The position numbers and the translations under genes were made by a program. A stretch of 64,000 bases of DNA. Origin: Muricea muricata. Lineage: Eukaryota; Cnidaria; Anthozoa; Malacalcyonacea; Plexauridae. The DNA lies in NCBI GenBank assembly GCA_963855995.1, contig OY979716.1, forward strand, positions 51,076,846-51,140,845. The letters are read 5' to 3'. Below are positions 11,501-20,447 of the stretch, piece after piece; position 1 is the stretch's first letter, and every line of letters begins with the position of its first letter. The notes under the pieces were generated by a model. That model did not search any database, had not been told where the DNA came from, and worked only from the letters and a program-made list of their open reading frames with translations.

Positions 11501-13156
11501 TATATTAAACGAACGTCACAGTTAAGAGGCGAGCAATCACAGCTGTTAGTGAGTTTTGTAAAACCACATAAAGTGGTAACGAAGGACACTGTTGCGCATT
11601 GGGTTAAATCCGTATTACAGAAATCGGGTATTGATACTGCAAAATTTACGTCTCATAGCACCAGGGCAGCCTCAACCTCGTGTGCTAAAGCAGCGGGGCT
11701 AAACTTACAGCAAATCATGAAATCTGCGGGTTGGTCAAATTCAGCAACTTTTGCAAAGTTCTATGACAAGCATATTGGAGGAGACGACTTTAAATCCACA
11801 GTTCAGAACATTGTTAATATTGTTTAATAACATATAATCTAGTACTGTTTTAAACAATAAATTATTGTTATGTTCCTGTTTTGTTCAATTCCTGTGTTAA
11901 AACCTATTCTTCACGGTAGCAGGACTTTGAAATCTCATGTGACTCCATAGTGATGTGACTGATGACGTAGTAGAATTCAAGAATTAAACGAGACTTACCT
12001 GTAAGTTGAAGTTTGATTGGAATTCTACAAGTCATCAGTCAGGAACGAAGGAGTCACTTGTCCATGTTTGGTACCTTTGTACCAAGCCCTTCCCTCCCGT
12101 GACTCTTCGTTCTTTCAGTTCGTGTTGAAAACTGATCAGCAAAGCACGCAAGCACTTCTCATGTGACTCCTTCGTTCCTGACTGATGACTTGTAGAATTC
12201 CAATCAAACTTCAACTTACAGGTAAGTCTCGTTTAATTTTTGAATTATACTAGATACAAGCAGTGAATAACATTTGATATAATTCATCTGTTGATCCGTA
12301 ACCTTATAACACAGTTCGTTATAGAAATGTATGCGATTTACAAGAGTGATATGACATGGTAAGGCCTAAAGGGTTTTTATGTGTTTTCTAACATACTTCA
12401 GGAATTTTAATAAGATATTTAAGTATAAGCTCGTACACAAATTTACACAGTATGTAAGGTTTATTGACATTATTTTAGGTAATTGAACTTGCAGACGTAG
12501 ACGGAATCGATGTTAAGATGGCATATTCCTTCTTCCAAGATGTAATAGTCCCTAACGCGGTGAACCGCTACCAAATTGAGGAGGCCAAGGAGCAGTCTGC
12601 ATCATCATTAGACACGGGTGAATTGCTCATTGTCAACCTCATTGTGAAATGTCTAAATGAATACGACAGTTCAGTCTCTAAGGTATTCATCACATTCTTA
12701 CGTTTCGTTTAGGCTGTGTTAACCAATATGGTGTATGTCCAAAAAATTAGGAAAATAAAGCGTTACTATAAGTCTCCTTTTCTATAGATGTTGTGTATAA
12801 ATCCCGACATAACCTTTTCGTCTCCCAGCTCAACTAAAAAAGTTTGCGGTTTTGCGGTGTCCCTGAAATGGTTGTGTGGGCTGGTAAGAAACAGTGGAAA
12901 TATTCCTCCACGAGAAGAGCCAATAAGGCATGAAATTGAATCGTTTGGAGTCGGCGCAATAGGGAACAAAAAACAGTACTTCAACAAAAACGCAGATGGC
13001 CAAACTATCTGTAGAGCGGCTGAAGGTGTTGAAGTTGTATCGCGAAAGTGTATTTTTGTGAATCACTCAGCATTCGGACCTGATGTATGGAAAATCTTCT
13101 CCGAAGGTTATTTTACAGATCATGCAGTTATTAAATACTATTCAAAGACTCATTAA
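5510..13156 (+). CDS. DUF927-like P-loop ATPase gene, at least six exons, 5' end not found
   Basis: Plus-strand exons inferred from reading frame and GT-AG sites: 5510-5664, 5885-6207, 6756-7107, 7190-7460, 12479-12682 and 12788-13156 (TAA). Phases match across 5664/5885, 6207/6756, 7460/12479 and 12682/12788, which strongly supports one gene. The product resembles the large uncharacterised animal proteins with a DUF927/primase-type P-loop ATPase core (nucleotide-dependent, probably nucleic-acid acting). The host role is unknown. The 5.0-kb fourth intron contains a DIRS retrotransposon. A one-base frameshift lies just before the P-loop near 6830, so this may be a pseudogene or contain a sequence error. 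5' exons were not identified. Confidence 0.6.
5885..6207 (+). CDS. Exon 2 of the DUF927-like gene
   Basis: The reading frame enters from exon 1 by completing an Arg codon across the intron (AG at 5663-5664 plus A at 5885). It encodes RKCHINNVRDTYKGA, then the conserved-looking NVWIFGENLQIN and SYVFIKHLFEP segments that precede the ATPase core in this family. The donor follows 6207. One base is left over and is completed by exon 3 to give an Ala codon, so the splice assignment is well supported. Confidence 0.65.
6281..6592. repeat. Palindromic MITE in intron 2
   Basis: TATAAAACATTTTCCGTG and GTTGATATACAGTTATATCA are followed, about 60 bp on, by their reverse complements (around 6400-6450). 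A second half carries a further inverted unit up to TGCTATATTATAAAA. The central part is an inner hairpin (GAAATTGTGTGGAAATTG / CACACAATTTCGAG). A related copy lies at 37928-38070. It is non-coding. The superfamily is unknown because no clear target duplication was seen. Confidence 0.65.
6756..7107 (+). CDS. Exon 3: ATPase P-loop core, with a frameshift
   Basis: It begins AGTIMALHYE in the frame inherited from exon 2, then shifts frame near 6825-6835. The P-loop-like LGKTTSARAALNLIG and the following TLPPVLDD and CPIFTVNWEVLDG are read in the next frame. The glycine-rich part of Walker A is imperfect (GMNRLGKTT). The donor at 7108 fits exon 4 only in the pre-shift frame, implying a second compensating lesion or a different true donor. 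This is either real decay or one sequencing indel. Confidence 0.55.
7485..7529 (+). repeat. DIRS left inverted terminal repeat
   Basis: ATTCTACTACGTCATCAGTC followed by ACGTCACAACGGAGTCACATGAGA-like sequence. The reverse complement, with a few mismatches (CATCACTATGGAGTC in place of CGTCACAACGGAGTC), is at 11933-11979. TACGTCATCAGTCAC is identical in both. Confidence 0.8.
7773..8897 (+). CDS. DIRS Gag-like ORF1
   Basis: A 374-residue uninterrupted ORF begins MASEQQGSHSSGQ. Residues about 70-105 form a Ser/Arg/Lys-rich stretch with a run of eight Ser, then a Lys/Asn-rich acidic-basic segment. Residues from about 150 are mainly helical. It has no zinc knuckle, which is usual for DIRS Gag. Its position directly upstream of the RT region, with a 50-bp overlap of frames at 8848-8897, is the main argument for the assignment. 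It is the only ORF of this element without an obvious lesion. It could be a nucleic-acid-binding structural protein of a retroelement particle (family knowledge). Confidence 0.7.
   Translation: MASEQQGSHSSGQSEEIIELQPQDKQKSDSPDLANTLVELNQTISHMGMMLGDLWQKSQDKTLPSQQTAVDESQHRRKGKKRSRSSSSSSSSESSYASEDDSQNDNDSRNKKHKQNTRCQSSETVEADRMSVHVQDDDDNVSLLLNGTKTDHANSPDETLKNLAEMLENETTCKDIIPRLATIAENRWNKKLAPKKLKLIHDKYKRPGNCTTMCQMTVNPEIFAQLPYYQQRANLNVSKIQDSVRKTALITLDLAQTVTNTKSGEFDAVKKQLLEQQVDSLALLGHISYELSCLRRYKIKSVLKPEYAAICVDDGTQSNYLFGDDLPKRLKDAKEASNVRCAINKSHSRSNNYRFQKRHDKRYGEQQITVAQAL
8890..10606 (+). pseudogene. DIRS reverse transcriptase and RNase H, broken
   Basis: Consecutive plus-strand frames encode DIRS RT. 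8848-9372 has the lead-in HFVPTKFNSAE and INKMIKKGIIEKVSHEKHE. 9388-9699 has SLDLKDAYYSMPI and LPNGLSRGPRKFTKIMKP. 9705-9902 is the palm/thumb (TQLGLLVHFDKC, ILGFVINS). 10010-10606 is RNase H, with catalytic-type LIITTDASLQGWGG, LELLAAFL and IDNTSAVS. The usual YLDD motif reads HLD followed by an in-frame TAA at about 9672-9683, so polymerase activity is lost. Frameshifts lie near 9370, 9690 and 9900. The order and the RNase H fused behind RT are typical. Confidence 0.8.
10678..11827 (+). pseudogene. DIRS tyrosine recombinase, broken
   Basis: Two overlapping frames (10678-11193, 11135-11827) form one recombinase of the lambda-integrase fold. The first has the N-terminal SAM-like core-binding domain (SYLIRWEEYCKQEHI, KAIEFLRELYEKGLRYSAIN). 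The second has the catalytic domain: HSTRAASTS supplies the H-x-x-R pair, AGWSNSATFAKFYDK supplies the Trp/His-position residue and the nucleophilic Tyr. The first catalytic Arg, normally in a QRCQT-like motif, reads QHCQT, an Arg-to-His change. A frameshift near 11170 separates the halves. This enzyme replaces the DDE integrase in DIRS elements. Confidence 0.82.
11982..12238. repeat. 76-bp perfect inverted repeat at the DIRS 3' end
   Basis: The arm 11982-12057 (starts AATTAAACGAGACTTACCTG) is exactly repeated in reverse complement at 12163-12238, around a 105-bp loop. The loop's right part (GATCAGCAAAGCACGCAAGC) is in turn the reverse complement of sequence just inside the left ITR (7530-7555). 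It thus resembles the internal complementary region that DIRS elements use to restore their ends. Each arm contains CAGGTAAGT or its complement, a consensus splice donor. Confidence 0.75.
12479..13156 (+). CDS. Exons 5 and 6 of the DUF927-like gene, C-terminus
   Basis: Exon 5 (12479-12682) reads VIELADVDGIDVKMAYSFFQ through NEYDSSVSK, exactly 68 codons. Exon 6 (12788-13156) begins at a phase-0 acceptor and ends in TAA after YYSKTH. Both continue the frame of exon 4 across the 5-kb intron with the DIRS element. The exon 6 segment KKVCGFAVSLKWLCGLVRNS and the Asn-rich tail are not a domain I can name. Confidence 0.6.
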
Positions 13157-14817
13157 CAATCCACAAGCATATTGGTAAATCACATTAACCATAATATGTC
13201 ACGTGAAGTGTCTTTATCAGGTATAAAGTATTCTTTATGTGACCAGATATAAAGAATACCGATGAGGCGTCATCTATTGTGACTGGTGGTATAAATATAA
13301 CTTTTAAATGATACGAATTAAGTTATGAAATATCAAATTATATAATATCGCATTGTGTACCTACGACGTCAGGGTTCCCTACAAAATCACCAACTTACTG
13401 TAAAACAACACCTGCAGTAATTCCAACGCTACCAAAAGCAGCCAATACAGTACAAAAATCTGTCCCTGTAACATCATCAGCATTGCCTGAACAGTTCAGC
13501 ATTTTTTAACAGTTGAATCGCAAGGTATTGATGATCAGGACTTAGACAGGACTGTCAGTGGAAGAAAGACAAACAGGAAGCAAACCAAAGAATGCTCCAA
13601 AAAACAGAAGTTATCAGGTATTCTTTCTTGAACAAACTGAAGAATTTAACATTCTTTATTTTGTTTTATCATGTTATTTTAATCATAGCTTGTCATATGA
13701 CCATGAGGACCGTTTTGGCACCAAGAAATAAAAATTTCAGTAATTTATGATTAACATTTATTTCTTGGGAAACTGTTACAGTTAATGAACACGAAAACAT
13801 TAGCATAGAGGAAAGATATTGTCGTGCTGGGGACACTGCGCACAATAATTTAACACACAATTACCCAACTGTTTTTTATAGATAAAAACAAAGTTGGTGA
13901 CTATCAATATTGCATATGCAAAAAAGTAAGTGAAAACTAAACGAGAAAAGTACCAAGAGCAACTGCAAAGATAGGCTTATACTTCTGCCAAAGGCACTTT
14001 GATAATTAGATAAATGCGTAAGTGCTTTTAGTCGCTGCAGAATCAGATAAATACAAGCGCTTTTAAGTGGTGTTTATTTACCGTTTCCGCCTTCTATATT
14101 TCTTGTTTTATCAGAGTGCACCCCTTAAATATCAAATTTAGTGTACCTGCTGGCTGTTTACAGACTGTCAACTCTGTGGAATGCCGTTTCTGTGTTTAAT
14201 ACTTTGCAAACTGAAAAAGGATACTGCCCAAATTTTTTGCATAAGGTGTCTATTTGAGAAAAAATATAGCTGCAATTTAACTATTTTCTGTGTATCTTAC
14301 CGCTTTAAATACTTTTAAACAACATCTTTTATAACTCATGCTTAGAAGCTGCTTCTTGTTCGCCCCAAAGAGGGCAAGGCAGCTGGTGGTGAGAAAACGA
14401 GAAAGACCAATAAACTTGTGCATGATGTTCAATGCCACAGAGAATTTTTATTTAAAGTTGAAACTGGCAAAGGGAAGTGAAAATAAATGCAATTTCGTAT
14501 GTTGATTCCTTTCATTAATTATAAAAACTATAAAAACTAAATAATTATAAATGTTACAAATTACGTTTGATATATGTTGCTACGAATTTGCCACTTAAAC
14601 ATTATACTTGAGGCTTTTTTGCCAAAAAACATGGTAAAACATGGTATTAGTTACAAGAAAGCTTGGAAACAATTGCAGTCTTGCATGCATGCAGCAGCTG
14701 GTGCCATATGCCTTATCTCAAATTGGTTGATGAATGCAATTTCCCCAGGCAAGTTACTTATACATTTTTTGGTTGATTGTGATCAAGTATCACTTTTGAT
14801 TAACTTCACAACTCACA
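13157..14817. other. Intergenic, possibly with two decayed exons
   Basis: No convincing gene. A Thr/Pro/Ser/Lys-rich open stretch between an AG at about 13374 and GT at about 13618, and a Lys-rich one at about 14345-14480 (KAAGGEKTRKTNKLVHDV) ending in a stop, look like exons but match nothing I recognise. The rest is AT-rich. Confidence 0.35.
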
Positions 14818-16379
14818 ATGTCCAAGCGATCAAAACACGCAACTTTTTCACGGGACAGTTTACGAGAAGAAGTACAGCAAGAAATAAACCAAGAAGCGAT
14901 CGATAATAAGTTACTATGTGATATTCGGTCGATTGATCTGAATTCGAATTTATTTGAACATAATTCGGTTGAGGTTTTATTTTGCTCTGTAATTATAAGG
15001 TTTGGGTTAGACCTTGTATGTTCTTTGGCTAATATTGCATTGGCCTTGTGTGTTCTGCTAAAAAAAGTAAGTGCAGAAGTGTTACGTGTCTCACACCCAG
15101 AATTAAAAGAAGATGATGCAGAAGTTCTTTTTAATTGTGTTAAAAAGTTGAAGTCATCGAACATGATAAATACTTCATTATGTCCACAGGTATATGTATT
15201 TACCCCACCTGTTAGTCATTGTCTTGTGCGACACAACGAGCCGGTTAGAGTACAATATTATCATCATTGCGGTAAAAGTGTCCTTAAAGTGTAACCGGTG
15301 CAACAGGTACTATGGTTATTCAAAACACGGTAACCCTCAATCAGGCTGGAGTTTATACCCAAAACCAAGATCCGATGTGGAAGCATCTGACATATGCTTT
15401 GTAGAGAGGTCTCTTTTAAAATGGCAAATATCTTTAGCGTAAATTTAATAAACGTATTTTACATTGATATTCTTATGATAAAAATCTGTGAGTGGCCTCC
15501 TAGACGAATTTGTAACAGAGTATGTGTGTCACGTAGTCTATGCATATCAGCAATCATCATGTTCTTGCAAAGTTTATTTATTGTTTATATTCTTTTTATC
15601 CTAAAAAATAGGAATCATAGTTGGGTGAGCTTTTCAGGTTTCTTGACGGCATACAATGAAGTGTTTAATACTGTCAGACAAACAGACACAGGTATGTGGG
15701 TGGTTAAGTTATGGTTATCAAGTATGCATTTTTACGTTCATTAACTTTACATAAGTGGTCTTCATTTCAATGACATTACAGCTAGCTTTTGGCACGACTA
15801 ATACGTGATTCGGTACCTTTTTGTGTACAACAGCGTGCTATCTTTAAACTACAAATCTTTAGTTAATTTTTTCCTTTAAGATTATGGCGAAAAAACAATG
15901 TGCCGTCGCATTTGGAACGGTGAACTTGAAGAAGAGCTGCGAGAGACAGGAAGTCTTGACTTTTTTGGATTAATGAAGAAGGATGAAGATCGGGAGAAAG
16001 TAATGGAACAAATAGATAAACAAAGAGCCAAATCGGTGTATCAACATTCACTAGAAGATTGCTCGGACGACTGTAAGGCTAGAGGTAATTAAATTCTTAA
16101 CATGGACATTAAAAATATGCTGATTTTAAATGGTTGCCATATTATTGCACCGCGTTCTACCGGGTTACCCAAAAAAAATACTCCTCTTTTGTTCACTTTA
16201 CCACAAAAAGTAAAGGAGATATTACTCTTAAACAATATGCATTTTATTCAGCAATGTCTAACTTAAATTTTGATATATATCATGTGCATTTGAATAAAGT
16301 ATTGACTGAGGTTAGGTTGACGTTTCTGAAAATGTCGAAACTTAGTTAAAAATAGCGTATTAAATATTAATAGCGCAAT

Positions 16380-16745
16380 AACCTGTGCTTAGGCACAATG
16401 CACTCCAAAGTTACACCTTTGTCTTCAGATGAAAATATTATTCAGGAAATGCATGTCCCTCAACAAGAATGTCATTTCTTGCCCGTGTGAGCATGCAGTC
16501 AAAGGAATTTTGGATCATTTGGGGATTCAGATTACGCCATGAAGTTACAATTGCCTCACAAAGCTCTCTCAAGTTACTAGCCTGGTTGTTGATAATGCGG
16601 CGGATTCAAGTATAGCCCCAAAGAAAAAAGTCGCACACTGTTCAGTAGGTCTGGAGGATCACGGACGAGCGGGCCAAGAGCTATCACCATGTTCACTCAT
16701 CAGTCGGCCACGAAATTGACGATAATCGAGTAGCGGTCATCTAAA
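16380..16745 (-). pseudogene. Mariner-like transposase remnant
   Basis: The minus strand reads GDSSWPARP, then after a stop and frame slip CATFFFGAIL, then NNQ, NLNPQMIQNSFDCMLTRARN and LVEGHAFPE. This is the order of the C-terminal third of IS630/mariner-type transposases: W-P-x-R-S-x-D-L, the L-x-D-F-F-L-W-G block, and a C-terminal G-x-H-F-like end. Only about 120 codons are left, with several lesions. It sits between the inverted arms of the element at 16158-18917, which supports that element's classification. Confidence 0.6.
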
Positions 16746-16838
16746 TTAGTTTAATTCGCCTTATATTACTAATTTTCGACATTTTCAAAAATGTTAACTC
16801 AACTTTAAAAGCAGTTATTACAGTCAACTCTGTATTAA

Positions 16839-18779
16839 AGTGCCTATGAACTTAAAAATCACTACTCTTTTTCGCGGCAGATGAAAGAATTGCTCAAAAA
16901 AACACTCTGTGCGAAATGTGAACTAATTCCGTACAATATTTTGCAGTTACAACCCATCAAACATATCTAAAATGCGTGATTTTGTGGTCAAATTATCGCG
17001 CCGTCAGACGGTGGCAAAGGTCATTCCTACAATTTACCAATAATGTAATGATTTTGATGTTTTGCTGCAAGTAAACGAATGCCATGAGCATGTTTTTATT
17101 GGCTTGTATGCCATATAACTTGCAACTGTCGTACCTACGATCCTATGCTAACTAAACATACACTTTTTTTCATCAGTTGAAGCAAAATAATAACTGCTAA
17201 TGATTGGTAGCATCGTGTGAAGCAATTTTATGTGCTTAGGAAGAATTGACGCATTTCTTGTAAATGAGACATAGAAACAGTCTTCATACTCTCCGATTTT
17301 GTATTTACATCAAAATATGAAGGAAGTCTTTCAAACAGAAGATGTAGGACCGTAAGTTGATTCTAGTTGGCTATCCCATCTATGTTGAAGGCCACAAAAA
17401 GTGAGCTTGCACAAATGAAACAGATAAGTAACTTTATAAAATTGTATCATAATATGCATGCACAAATATGTAAATTTAGTTAACAAAATATATGCAGGTT
17501 TGACAAAAAGTATTCGCTTTCAAATTCACATTAGCTGCCACCCAATATTGTGTTAATTTCCAGCTCTGTCTGGTATACATTGCATGTAATGAACTAATGA
17601 TCTGCAAAAACACAAGGTCTTGTAAACGTAGAAATTTTATAAATTGTCCAGCTAATTTCAATTTAAAATGGTCTATTGAAGATACAGGTACTTGAAGATA
17701 TATGAGATATTGTCTCTACAAATTAGGTTTGTCTTTGTCTTACACCTTTGTACCCTGCTACATCCACGTTGGGAAACTAAGATCTGATGTGGTTTTAAAT
17801 GCAGGATGGCAAAGGCCTAGAGTGATCCTATCCTAGGTGACCACAGAGCCATAAAATAAGCCAAAGATAAGCCACAGCCTGTAGATACCTATTCACATTG
17901 AAATAAATCAAAGATGTATAGTTATACTTTTTTGATATTTATAATAGTGATTACATTATGTACTGGACCAAGACATATATATATATATATATATTCCATT
18001 TGACTTATTGAATGTACTTACTCATTTTCATTTTGTTTCTTTTTCTGTTTATATCTTGTCCCTTCCTTTGTTTTTAAGAACAGCTCTATGAATAATAGGT
18101 ATGTAGGCCCAATGCTCGACAATACACGCTTCGTTCTTTCCTACGAATGTATATTTACCCTGACACTTGAGTATTTCCATGCAACAACGAAATTCTCTTG
18201 CGCGTGCAATTGAGAGATGCACGTCGCTACATCGTCCACACTAGAAATAAGTTAGGTAGTAAGAACAATGTTGATATTTCAATAAATGGTACAATTGCGT
18301 GACTTACCATGATTCAACCGGAATTTACTTCTCGTATTGCTGCGCAAGTGTCTGTGATGAAATGATATCCTCGTCGTCTGTTTTGGTCTGTTCAAATTCA
18401 TCACCACTGCTAGCAAGTGGTTCGTTGGTATATGGTTCAACGAAGGAAGACTGTTCTAGAACGTTGCTTTCGCTAGAGCTATCAAAATCTTTCGAGGAAG
18501 AACTTGAAGCTAAAGCGCATTCACTTTCCCGTGATGTTGCCATGTTTTATTATGGTTTAGAATGCATTTGCGTGTGGTTATTCCCATTTGCATACGTCAT
18601 CACCGCATTAAACTCGTACCCAGTTCTCAAGAGAAAATGACCAAAAATTCGAACTTTTGGCCCTTAGATCTCAGCTATTATTTTACGGATTTTCGTCAAA
18701 CTGCGTTTTATCTCAATCTTTGCTACCTAGCTATCATAAGTCCAAAAAATTGAATATGATTTTTGAGTTCATAGACACT
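16839..18779. mobile_element. TTAA-duplicating DNA transposon nested in the mariner element
   Basis: TIRs AGTGCCTATGAACTTAAAAA (from 16839) and its near-perfect complement ending AGTTCATAGACACT (18779) are flanked by TTAA on both sides (16835-16838 and 18780-18783). The TIR start AGTGC is shared with the THAP element at 26097-29734 (AGTGCTACTGTG), also TTAA-flanked, so both may be Kolobok-like. It carries a minus-strand gene fragment near its right end and an (AT)n run at 17975-17994. Most of 16880-18150 shows no coding potential I can recognise. Confidence 0.65.
18159..18543 (-). pseudogene. P2X7-like Cys-rich (P2RX7_C-type) gene fragment
   Basis: A first exon (18543 to about 18329) starts MATSRESECALASSSSSKDF and is Ser/Glu/Asp-rich with EPYTNEPLASS. 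A donor follows. An acceptor at 18241 opens an exon reading CGRCSDVHLSIARAREFRCC and MEILKCQG. The acidic leader with a PYxxEPLAS motif followed by CxxC...CC is how the many invertebrate proteins with the P2X purinoceptor 7 C-terminal-type zinc domain begin. The two exons are out of phase as read, and nothing further downstream was found. It lies inside the TTAA element, so it may be its cargo. Confidence 0.45.
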
Positions 18780-20447
18780 TTAAAATGGACATGCTATATA
18801 TCAAAATTTAAGTTAGACATCACTGAATACAATGTTTCTTGTTGTAATGTAATATCTCCATTACTTTTTAAGACATGTTGAACCAAAGAGGAGTACTTCT
18901 TTTTGGGTCACCCAGTACATTATTCTTTTTATTAACTGTGACCATTAATTAGTTTACCTTGATATTATAGGTTGTGGACGAGTATGGGTTGTAGACGGGC
19001 AATGGAAACTGATGTTTGCACATTGTATGATGCAAAGAAAGGTAATGTGCAACCCACCACTGTCGCTACTTATAAGTATACAGGCAGCCTGTATCGCAAA
19101 CTATCTGACGAATTTTTTTTATTTAAACTATCCATTTTATTACCTTGTGTCATATTTCCATTAAATTTACTGTTTGTATATTATACCTATAAAATTCGCT
19201 ATACACATATTTGCAACTAAAGATATATATCTTTTATTTTTTGTTTTTTAAAGAACTTTGTCCACGGGCTTCCACTTCTTAATTATCCTGATGTTTGCAC
19301 CAATCCACCCAAGCATGGATCAGCCTTTTGTCAAGAGCATATTGAATACCTAAGCGAAAAACATCCAACTGTTCCGACCTGGATTCACGATTTCTTTAAA
19401 CACTGTGGCGTTGGAAATGCAGACTGGTACATGTATTGTATTATTCGCTAGTCAGCCTCTGGGATATGTGGCAGGTTAATAAATACTGATTGCTGGCATA
19501 CTGCTCACCAGGCCGGACAAATTGTTTTGACAGATGAACGCTTGACTCAAAATAAAAATTTATTTTCATTTTTTTCCACTTCGCATAATTTGATCATGTG
19601 AAAATTTGCATATTCGTATAATTTTTATGCATCTACTTTAATAGCCACAAAAGCACAATCCAACATAGGTCAAGACGCAATAGATGTCGGTAGCGAAGAG
19701 TTGATGAATAAGGATGATATAGTGCAGATATCCAACGTACTGACTTCCCTATGCAATAATACCAATTTACCGTTAGACTCCAGCGCAGTGAATACTCAAG
19801 GTACTAATAAGTAGCATGACTATTTGCCTTTTACATAAAAAACAACAGAGCATTGAAAGCTCAACCAAACTTGGAACAACATGTTACAATCTTTTTTACA
19901 GGAAATTCAGAATTCATTGAGAGTCATGGAGATCACGATGCATTCAACAGCGTGTTAAACAATTGTATAGAGCCCGTAAGAGCCCGTCACAAGTATTCAT
20001 CATTATACTGTCATGGCTTTTTGTCATCCTCAAGGGAATCAATCCAGCTAATTGGTCGAAATTATTTCTCTCGTATGATAATATGTGCCCTCTCGATGGG
20101 TGAGGGCATCTAAAAATCCACTGCCTCTTCCCTCTCCTTGGGACAAAGCATGGACGTCCATTTCCAAAATCATTGACAGTTTGCACATCAGCAATCATAA
20201 AGATGCTTCGTGCAAAGAGAAATATAATCCTGAAAAATTAAAGCAGAAAATTCCAAGAGGAAATACGATAGCAGCCGAACAGATGTTTGTTTGGTTGTCA
20301 CGTTTTAAAAAGATATTGTGTGCGATCCCAAAAGTGCATAATTTGTTTTACCTTCATCGCATGGTTAAGCACAGAAATGCCTACACAACTGCTTGTTACA
20401 AAAATAAGAAGAAACCTTTATTACCAAAAGCACGAAAGAAAAGATAA

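Larger units (their letters stand above)
7485..12238 (+). mobile_element. DIRS-type tyrosine-recombinase retrotransposon
   Basis: Order on the plus strand: a Gag-like ORF, reverse transcriptase and RNase H, then a tyrosine recombinase, bounded by inverted repeats instead of LTRs. This is the DIRS layout. The left ITR (7485-7529, containing CTACTACGTCATCAGTCAC) is matched in reverse complement at 11933-11979. A 76-bp perfect inverted pair follows (11982-12057 and 12163-12238). DIRS elements integrate through a circular intermediate and leave no target duplication; none is seen. The element lies in intron 4 of the DUF927-like gene in the same orientation. The RT catalytic motif and one recombinase arginine are damaged, so it is inactive. 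Confidence 0.85.
16158..18917. mobile_element. Mariner-like element (TA target) in the third KDZ intron
   Basis: Outer ends are TA-CCGGGTTACCCAAAAA (16158 on) and GGGTCACCCAG-TA (to 18917), inverted copies continuing through ACTCCTCTTT and TGTCTAACTTAAATTTTGAT for about 180 bp. Flanking TA fits Tc1/mariner insertion. The right arm is split: its inner part (GACATTTTCAAAAATGTTAA, 16770-16834) is separated from its outer part (18784-18917) by the TTAA element at 16839-18779. Remains of a transposase lie between the arms. Confidence 0.7.
14818..20447 (+). pseudogene. KDZ-transposase-type gene with CxC5/CxC6-like cysteine clusters
   Basis: Spliced plus-strand exons: 14818-15438, 15612-15691, 15881-16084, 18971-19041, 19254 to about 19430, and a last coding block about 19900-20447. 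Phases match at every junction up to 19254. The first exon holds TPPVSHCLVRHNEPV and LKCNRCNRYYGYSKHG (CxC5-like), then NHSWVSFSGFLTAYNE. Exon 4 has GCGRVWVVDGQWKLMFAHC; exon 5 has NYPDVCTNPPKHGSAFCQEH (CxC6-like). The last block has YDNMC, IDSLHISNHKDASCKEKYN and NTIAAEQMFVWLSRFKK, matching the KDZ catalytic C-terminus (Asp and Glu positions). Frameshifts near 15275 and 20110 disable it as read. It may be a transposon or a domesticated gene; the 2.9-kb third intron is packed with other transposons. Confidence 0.65.

Noticed and set aside
15394..15744. Membrane protein (hydrophobic stretch ISAIIMFLQSLFIVYILFIL)
   Set aside because: The hydrophobic part is intron sequence between KDZ exons 1 and 2; only NHSWVSFSGFL onward is exon.
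16440..16740. Plus-strand gene in the mariner remnant
   Set aside because: The minus strand gives the W-P-x-R and F-F-x-G motif order of mariner transposases; the plus strand gives nothing.
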